Shown one piece after another: positions 59,006-64,000 of a stretch of 64,000 bases of DNA. The stretch's first letter is position 1, and each line of letters opens with the position of its first letter. The DNA is from Staphylococcus argenteus. Its GTDB lineage: Bacteria > Bacillota > Bacilli > Staphylococcales > Staphylococcaceae. Made by a program: the position numbers and the translations under genes. Below the pieces are notes generated by a model that had not been told where the DNA came from, did not search any database, and saw nothing but the letters and a program-made list of their open reading frames with translations. Location of the stretch: contig NC_016941.1 of the NCBI RefSeq assembly GCF_000236925.1, positions 620,001 to 684,000 of the forward strand, in the 5' to 3' direction.

Positions 59006-59839
59006 GTGAATAAAACAGTTAAAGATTTAATTCTAGTTGTCTTAGGTTCATTTATCTTTGCTGCTGGTGTGAATGCATTTATTATTTCTGGTAACTTAGG
59101 TGAAGGCGGGGTTACCGGTTTAGCAATTATTTTATATTATGCATTTCATCTTTCGCCAGCCATCACAAACTTTGTGGTAAATGCAGTATTAATTGCAATT
59201 GGTTACAAATTTTTAAGTAAAAGAAGTATGTATTTAACAATTTTAGTTACAGTACTCATCTCGATCTTCTTGAGTTTAACCGAATCATGGCAAGTCGAAA
59301 CTGGGAATAGTATTGTAAATGCTATTTTTGGTGGTTTAAGTGTTGGATTAGGAATCGGAGTGATTATACTAGCAGGAGGTACTACAGCTGGAACAACGAT
59401 TTTGGCGAGAATTGCTACGAAATATCTAGATGTAAGCACACCATATGCCTTGCTCTTTTTTGATATGATTGTTGTAGCAATTTCACTTACAGTTATTCCA
59501 CTCGACAAAGTATTAGTAACTGTAATCTCACTTTATATAGGTACAAAAGTAATGGAATATGTCATTGAAGGTTTAAATACGAAAAAAGCGATGACAATTA
59601 TCTCTACAAATCCTGATAAACTAGCTAAAGCGATTGATGAACAAATTGGTAGAGGTTTAACAATTTTAAACGGCCACGGATACTATACTCGTGAAGAAAA
59701 AGATGTATTATATGTTGTTATTTCTAAAACGCAAGTATCAAAAGCTAAACGTTTGATTAAAAACATTGATAAAGATGCCTTCTTAGTTATACATGATGTA
59801 CGTGATGTTTATGGAAATGGTTTTCTTGCAGATGAATAA
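59006..59839 (+). CDS. YitT family membrane protein
   Basis: This 277-residue protein starts at GTG (59006) with AAAGGGGATGG upstream. It has a five- to six-helix YitT/DUF161 domain (AAGVNAFIISGNLGEGGVTGLAIIL; GLSVGLGIGVIILAGGTTAGTTILA) and a cytosolic DUF2179 domain at the end (TIISTNPDKLAKAIDEQIGRGLTIL; GHGYYTREEKDVLYVVISK). Transport function is suspected for the family but substrates are unknown. It is monocistronic. Confidence 0.86.
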   Translation: MNKTVKDLILVVLGSFIFAAGVNAFIISGNLGEGGVTGLAIILYYAFHLSPAITNFVVNAVLIAIGYKFLSKRSMYLTILVTVLISIFLSLTESWQVETGNSIVNAIFGGLSVGLGIGVIILAGGTTAGTTILARIATKYLDVSTPYALLFFDMIVVAISLTVIPLDKVLVTVISLYIGTKVMEYVIEGLNTKKAMTIISTNPDKLAKAIDEQIGRGLTILNGHGYYTREEKDVLYVVISKTQVSKAKRLIKNIDKDAFLVIHDVRDVYGNGFLADE

Positions 59840-59868
59840 ATAAAATTTCGAATCATATTAAATATAGT

Positions 59869-59915
59869 GCCACAGCAAAGTTATCATATGCAATCAACTT
59901 GCTGTGGCTTCTTTG
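59869..59915 (+). terminator. Terminator after the YitT-family gene
   Basis: GCCACAGCAAAGTT pairs with AACTTGCTGTGGC, tail TTCTTTG. Confidence 0.85.
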
Positions 59916-60011
59916 TATATACAATTATTAGAAAAGTATAATGCAAGTTGATTTATCAAGTTAAAAAGTAATGTTAGTCATTAAGAATGAAAAATGTTAT
60001 AATGATGTTCA

Positions 60012-60026
60012 TGATAATCATTATCA
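60012..60026 (+). promoter_or_regulatory. Fur box of fhuCBG
   Basis: TGATAATCATTATCA is a perfect 7-1-7 Fur palindrome. It lies 9 bp after a TATAAT box (59998-60003) and 84 bp before fhuC, so iron-loaded Fur should repress the operon. Confidence 0.93.
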
Positions 60027-60109
60027 ATTGGGGTATCCTTGATAATATAAAAATTTAAATAGAAATCATTATATAAAGATAAAGTATTTTTAATGAAAGT
60101 AGGGAAATT

Positions 60110-60907
60110 ATGAGTCGCTTGCATGGACAACAAGTTAAAATTGGTTATGGGGATAGCACGATTATAAATAAATTAGATGTTGAAATTCCAGATGGAAAAG
60201 TTACGTCCATTATTGGTCCTAATGGTTGTGGAAAATCAACTTTATTAAAAGCTTTGTCACGTCTATTAGCAGTTAAAGAAGGCGAAGTATTTTTAGATGG
60301 ACAAAACATTCATACACAATCTACTAAAGAAATTGCTAAAAAAATTGCTATTTTACCTCAATCACCTGAAGTAGCAGATGGCTTAACAGTCGGAGAATTA
60401 GTGTCATATGGACGCTTCCCTCATCAAAAAGGATTTGGTAGGTTAACAGAAGAAGATAAAAAAGAAATTGATTGGGCAATGGAAGTGACAGGTACGGATG
60501 CGTTTCGTCATCGTTCAATTAATGATTTAAGTGGTGGTCAGAGACAACGCGTGTGGATTGCGATGGCTTTAGCTCAAAGAACTGACATTATCTTTTTAGA
60601 TGAACCAACAACTTATTTAGATATTTGTCACCAGTTAGAAATCCTTGAATTAGTTCAAAAGTTAAATCAGGAGCAAGGTTGTACAATAGTCATGGTATTG
60701 CATGATATTAATCAAGCCATTCGATTCTCAGACCATCTTATTGCAATGAAATCTGGTGATATTGTTGCGCATGGTTCTACAGAAGACGTATTAACACAAG
60801 AGATTTTAGAAAAAGTTTTCAACATTGATGTCGTATTAAGTAAAGATCCAAAAACTGGTAAACCTTTACTTGTAACTTATGATTTATGTCGCAGAGCTTA
60901 TTCTTAA
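60110..60907 (+). CDS. fhuC: Ferrichrome/siderophore ABC transporter ATPase FhuC
   Basis: This 265-residue FepC-type ATPase has Walker A IIGPNGCGKST, Q-loop ILPQSPE, signature DLSGGQRQRV, Walker B IIFLDEPTTYLD and H-loop VLHDINQA. It powers hydroxamate siderophore import with FhuB/FhuG, and in S. aureus also serves other siderophore permeases lacking their own ATPase. It is the first gene after the Fur box. GTAGGGAAATT precedes the ATG. Confidence 0.96.
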   Translation: MSRLHGQQVKIGYGDSTIINKLDVEIPDGKVTSIIGPNGCGKSTLLKALSRLLAVKEGEVFLDGQNIHTQSTKEIAKKIAILPQSPEVADGLTVGELVSYGRFPHQKGFGRLTEEDKKEIDWAMEVTGTDAFRHRSINDLSGGQRQRVWIAMALAQRTDIIFLDEPTTYLDICHQLEILELVQKLNQEQGCTIVMVLHDINQAIRFSDHLIAMKSGDIVAHGSTEDVLTQEILEKVFNIDVVLSKDPKTGKPLLVTYDLCRRAYS

Positions 60908-60938
60908 ATAAGTTAATATGATTAAAAGGAAAATAAAA

Positions 60939-61943
60939 ATGACAAATAGAGAGAATCAAACCTCATTAAAGTTCATAACCTATGTAATAGGTTTGAGCAT
61001 TTTATTAGTAATAGCATTATTTATCTCCACATTATTAGGTGATGCCAAAATTCAAGCCTCTACAATTTTAGAGGCTGTTTTTAATTATGATCCTACTAAT
61101 CAGCAACAAAATGTTATCAATGAAATTAGAATTCCGAGAAATATTGCAGCAGTCATTGTAGGTATGGCATTGGCGGTTTCTGGGGCAATTATACAAGGTG
61201 TTACTCGAAATGGTCTTGCTGATCCAGCACTAATAGGTTTAAATTCGGGGGCATCCTTTGCGCTAGCATTAACCTATGCACTTTTACCAGGTACTTCGTT
61301 TTTAGTACTGATGTTTGCAGGATTTTTAGGCGCAATTTTAGGTGGTGCCATCGTTTTAATGATGGGACGTTCGAGACGTGACGGGTTTAACCCGATGCGA
61401 ATAATTTTAGCAGGTGCAGCTGTAAGTGCAATGTTAACTGCGCTAAGTCAAGGTATTGCATTAGCATTTAGACTAAATCAGACTGTCACATTCTGGACTG
61501 CTGGTGGTGTAGCAGGCACGACATGGACGCACCTTAAGTGGGCAATCCCTTTAATAGGTGTAGCGCTACTCGTTATATTAATGTTTAGCAAGCAGTTAAC
61601 TATTTTAAATCTTGGTGAATCATTAGCCACAGGACTTGGTCAAAATGTAACAGTAATAAGAGGGATATGCTTGATTATTGCTATGATTCTTGCAGGCATT
61701 TCAGTTGCAATTGCGGGTCAAGTCGCTTTTGTAGGCTTAATGGTACCGCATATAGCACGATTTTTAATTGGAACAGATTATACTAAAATACTTCCATTAA
61801 CAGCACTATTAGGTGGATTACTTGTATTAGTTGCTGATGTTATAGCTCGCTATCTAGGAGAAGCGCCAGTTGGTGCAATTATTTCATTTATTGGCGTTCC
61901 TTACTTTTTATATTTAGTTAAAAAAGGAGGACGCACAATATGA
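60939..61943 (+). CDS. fhuB: Ferrichrome permease FhuB
   Basis: The product has 334 residues from the ATG at 60939, which has AAAAGGA 9 bp upstream; an in-frame ATG at 60918 has none. It is a FecCD permease with about nine helices: EIRIPRNIAAVIVGMALAVSG, GLADPALIGLNSGASFAL, and coupling region QVAFVGLMVPHIARFLIG. It forms a heterodimeric channel with FhuG, whose start overlaps its stop by 4 bp. Confidence 0.94.
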   Translation: MTNRENQTSLKFITYVIGLSILLVIALFISTLLGDAKIQASTILEAVFNYDPTNQQQNVINEIRIPRNIAAVIVGMALAVSGAIIQGVTRNGLADPALIGLNSGASFALALTYALLPGTSFLVLMFAGFLGAILGGAIVLMMGRSRRDGFNPMRIILAGAAVSAMLTALSQGIALAFRLNQTVTFWTAGGVAGTTWTHLKWAIPLIGVALLVILMFSKQLTILNLGESLATGLGQNVTVIRGICLIIAMILAGISVAIAGQVAFVGLMVPHIARFLIGTDYTKILPLTALLGGLLVLVADVIARYLGEAPVGAIISFIGVPYFLYLVKKGGRTI

Positions 61944-62956
61944 TAAATTCAAATAATATACGTAAGCAATGGATTGCTCTAGTTGTATTTAGCGTTCTGC
62001 TGTTTTTAGGATGCACTTGGAGTATTACTTCTGGGGAATACAATATTCCTGTCGAGAGATTTTTCAAAACATTAATTGGACAAGGTGATCCTACAGATGA
62101 ATTAATCTTACTAGATTTTAGATTACCTAGAATGTTAATTACAATTTTAGCTGGTGCTGCACTGAGTATAAGTGGTGCTATTGTGCAAAGTGTTACGAAG
62201 AATCCAATCGCTGAACCTGGAATACTAGGTATCAATGCAGGTGGTGGTTTTGCCATTGCATTATTTATTGCGATTGGTAAAATTAATGCTGATAATTTCG
62301 TCTATGTATTACCTCTAATTAGTATATTAGGTGGAATTACTACAGCCCTGATTATTTTTATTTTCAGTTTTAATAAAAATGAAGGCGTAACACCTGCAAG
62401 TATGGTATTAATCGGTGTAGGATTACAAACCGCATTATATGGCGGCTCAATTACAATTATGTCTAAATTTGATGACAATCAATCTGAATTTATTGCTGCG
62501 TGGTTTGCTGGTAATATTTGGGGTGATGAATGGCCGTTCGTTATTGCTTTTTTACCTTGGATTATCATCATTATTCCATATCTATTAATTAAATCTAATA
62601 CACTTAATATTATTCATACAGGTGATAACATTGCACGTGGACTAGGTGTAAAATTAAGCAGAGAAAGGTTAATTTTATTCTTTATAGCAGTAACGCTATC
62701 ATCTGCGGCTGTTGCAGTGGCAGGTTCAATCTCATTTATTGGCTTAATGGGACCGCATATAGCGAAGCGTATCGTTGGACCACGCCATCAATTGTTTTTA
62801 CCTATAGCAATTTTAGTTGGTGCATGTCTACTAGTTATAGCAGATACAATTGGTAAAATTGCATTGCAACCGGGCGGAATACCAGCCGGTATTGTTGTAG
62901 CAATCATTGGTGCACCATATTTCTTATATTTAATGTACAAAACAAAAAATGTATAG
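61940..62956 (+). CDS. fhuG: Ferrichrome permease FhuG
   Basis: This 338-residue FecCD permease has LLDFRLPRMLITILAGAALSISG, NPIAEPGILGINAGGGFA and coupling loop SISFIGLMGPHIAKRIVG. It is coupled to fhuB (ATGA). No substrate-binding lipoprotein follows; the FhuD proteins are encoded elsewhere in S. aureus. A terminator ends the operon. Confidence 0.94.
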   Translation: MINSNNIRKQWIALVVFSVLLFLGCTWSITSGEYNIPVERFFKTLIGQGDPTDELILLDFRLPRMLITILAGAALSISGAIVQSVTKNPIAEPGILGINAGGGFAIALFIAIGKINADNFVYVLPLISILGGITTALIIFIFSFNKNEGVTPASMVLIGVGLQTALYGGSITIMSKFDDNQSEFIAAWFAGNIWGDEWPFVIAFLPWIIIIIPYLLIKSNTLNIIHTGDNIARGLGVKLSRERLILFFIAVTLSSAAVAVAGSISFIGLMGPHIAKRIVGPRHQLFLPIAILVGACLLVIADTIGKIALQPGGIPAGIVVAIIGAPYFLYLMYKTKNV

Positions 62957-62971
62957 TGTCATTAAAACAAT

Positions 62972-63015
62972 AAAACTATGAAAGGTCTTTATCAAAAGAC
63001 TTTTCATAGTTTTTT
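62972..63015 (+). terminator. Terminator of fhuCBG
   Basis: AAAACTATGAAAGGTCTTT pairs with AAAGACTTTTCATAGTTTT, then T6. Confidence 0.9.
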
Positions 63016-63174
63016 AGTTTGCAAATGATGAAGTATAGAAACTAAAACGAATTGTTAGTAGTTTGATATCAGAAAACTTTTAAAGACAAAGGGTAGGATT
63101 ACAACTCGTTATGATAGCGCATTCATTTATTCTGTTTTATACTATGACTGACAATATCAAGGAGGTACAACAAG

Positions 63175-64000
63175 ATGAAAAAGTTAATCAACAAAAAAGA
63201 AACATTTTTAACTGATATGCTTGAAGGACTATTAATTGCACATCCAGAACTAGATGTGGTGGCAAATACAGTTGTAGTAAAAAAAGCCAAAAAAGAAAAT
63301 GGTGTTGCAATTGTATCTGGCGGTGGAAGCGGACATGAACCTGCACACGCTGGATTCGTTGCTGAAGGAATGTTAGATGCAGCAGTATGTGGCGAAGTAT
63401 TTACATCACCTACTCCAGATAAAATATTAGAAGCGATTAAAGCAGTAGATACTGGAGATGGCGTGCTACTTGTTGTGAAAAATTATGCTGGAGATGTCAT
63501 GAATTTTGAGATGGCACAAGAGCTTGCTGAAATGGAAGGTATTAAAGTAGAGACAGTGATTGTTCGAGATGATATCGCTGTTGCAAATGAAGAACAGCGT
63601 CGAGGTGTAGCAGGTACAGTATTTGTGCATAAATTAGCAGGTTACCTTGCCGAGAAAGGTCATTCTTTATCAGATATTAAAACTCGAGTGGAAGCATTTT
63701 TACCAGAAATAAAAAGTATAGGAATGGCAATTGAACCACCACTTGTTCCGACAACTGGAAAATATGGTTTTGATATTGAAAATGACAAAATGGAAATTGG
63801 AATTGGTATACATGGTGAAAAAGGTATTCATAGAGAAGAAATGAAAGATGTTGAACATATTGTAGAAGCGCTGTTTAATGAATTATTTAAAGAAGTAAAC
63901 TACGATGATGTTATTTTAATGGTTAATGGTATGGGTGGAACGCCATTATCTGAATTAAATATTGTTACTAAATATATACAACATCATTTAGTAACGAGAA
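63175..64000 (+). CDS. dhaK: Dihydroxyacetone kinase subunit DhaK, N-terminal part
   Basis: The frame opens at the ATG at 63175, 10 bp after AAGGAGG, and runs off the right edge; about 275 residues are visible of a family usually near 320-330. The motifs are AIVSGGGSGHEPAHAGFV (substrate loop), VFTSPTPDKILEAIKA and VVKNYAGDVMNFEMA. The active-site histidine that forms a hemiaminal with dihydroxyacetone is His213 in IGIGIHGEKG. It would phosphorylate dihydroxyacetone with DhaL and a PTS-type DhaM, expected just downstream. Confidence 0.93.
   Translation, partial: MKKLINKKETFLTDMLEGLLIAHPELDVVANTVVVKKAKKENGVAIVSGGGSGHEPAHAGFVAEGMLDAAVCGEVFTSPTPDKILEAIKAVDTGDGVLLVVKNYAGDVMNFEMAQELAEMEGIKVETVIVRDDIAVANEEQRRGVAGTVFVHKLAGYLAEKGHSLSDIKTRVEAFLPEIKSIGMAIEPPLVPTTGKYGFDIENDKMEIGIGIHGEKGIHREEMKDVEHIVEALFNELFKEVNYDDVILMVNGMGGTPLSELNIVTKYIQHHLVTR

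Overview
This window is low-GC Firmicute chromosome and almost certainly Staphylococcus aureus. The gene order is a core S. aureus backbone: pta-lipL, the mevalonate kinase operon, hypR-merA, argS, sarA, the Mnh2 antiporter, mntABC/mntR, the tar wall teichoic acid genes, pbp4/abcA, fhuCBG and dhaK. STAR-type GC-rich repeats, a TspA-type type VII toxin gene and the RsaC locus downstream of mntC point to the same species. All identifications are from sequence recognition; no database search was run.

Layout. 1-5.2 kb: end of pta, lipL, then mvaK1-mvaD-mvaK2. 5.4-7.6 kb: a DUF1450 protein and, on the minus strand, the redox-regulated pair hypR-merA with a palindromic operator. 8.1-11.2 kb: a competition module with an LXG-type, glycine-zipper toxin (tspA), two DUF443 immunity genes and a deletion-scarred third copy. 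11.4-19.4 kb: housekeeping and redox genes (aldo/keto reductase, flavodoxin-fold reductase, GNAT, HD phosphohydrolase, YwhD, Rex-controlled alcohol dehydrogenase, DUF1934, argS). 19.5-21.1 kb: two arrays of a ~70-bp double-hairpin repeat, each ending right at the ribosome binding site of the next gene (a HhH-GPD glycosylase and a siderophore/cobalamin-type lipoprotein). 22-27 kb: an orphan FecCD permease, a HAD hydrolase, two alpha/beta hydrolases with non-serine nucleophile positions, a secreted protein and a membrane protein. 27.3-30.3 kb, minus strand: sarA with three promoters, a YdcZ/DUF606 transporter split by one in-frame TGA, and DUF2922/DUF1659 small proteins.

30.4-39.3 kb: a tyrosine-recombinase-like protein lacking catalytic residues, the seven-gene mnhA2-G2 operon and a CPA1 Na+/H+ antiporter. 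39.3-42.2 kb: a three-gene minus-strand cassette (YqcI/YcgG-family protein, HAD hydrolase, MFS exporter) that looks accessory. 42.3-46.3 kb: the RsaC RNA region, mntC-mntB-mntA and divergent mntR sharing an MntR palindrome. 46.4-52.9 kb: an M50-type metalloprotease and tarA, tarH, tarG, tarB, tarX, tarD. 53-57 kb: pbp4 and abcA, divergent across an 880-bp gap enlarged by a complex hairpin and STAR repeats. 57.2-64 kb: nupC, a YitT-family protein, Fur-box-controlled fhuCBG and the start of dhaK.

Themes. Several genes serve the envelope (isoprenoid precursors, teichoic acid synthesis and export, PBP4 crosslinking), metal homeostasis (MntR/MntABC/RsaC, Fur/FhuCBG) and ion or redox stress (Mnh2, HypR/MerA, Rex/Adh). 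The most unusual items are the covarying 70-bp repeat family, the YqcI/YcgG-HAD-MFS cassette, the reduced TspA immunity cluster, the split transporter and the apparent pseudoenzymes.
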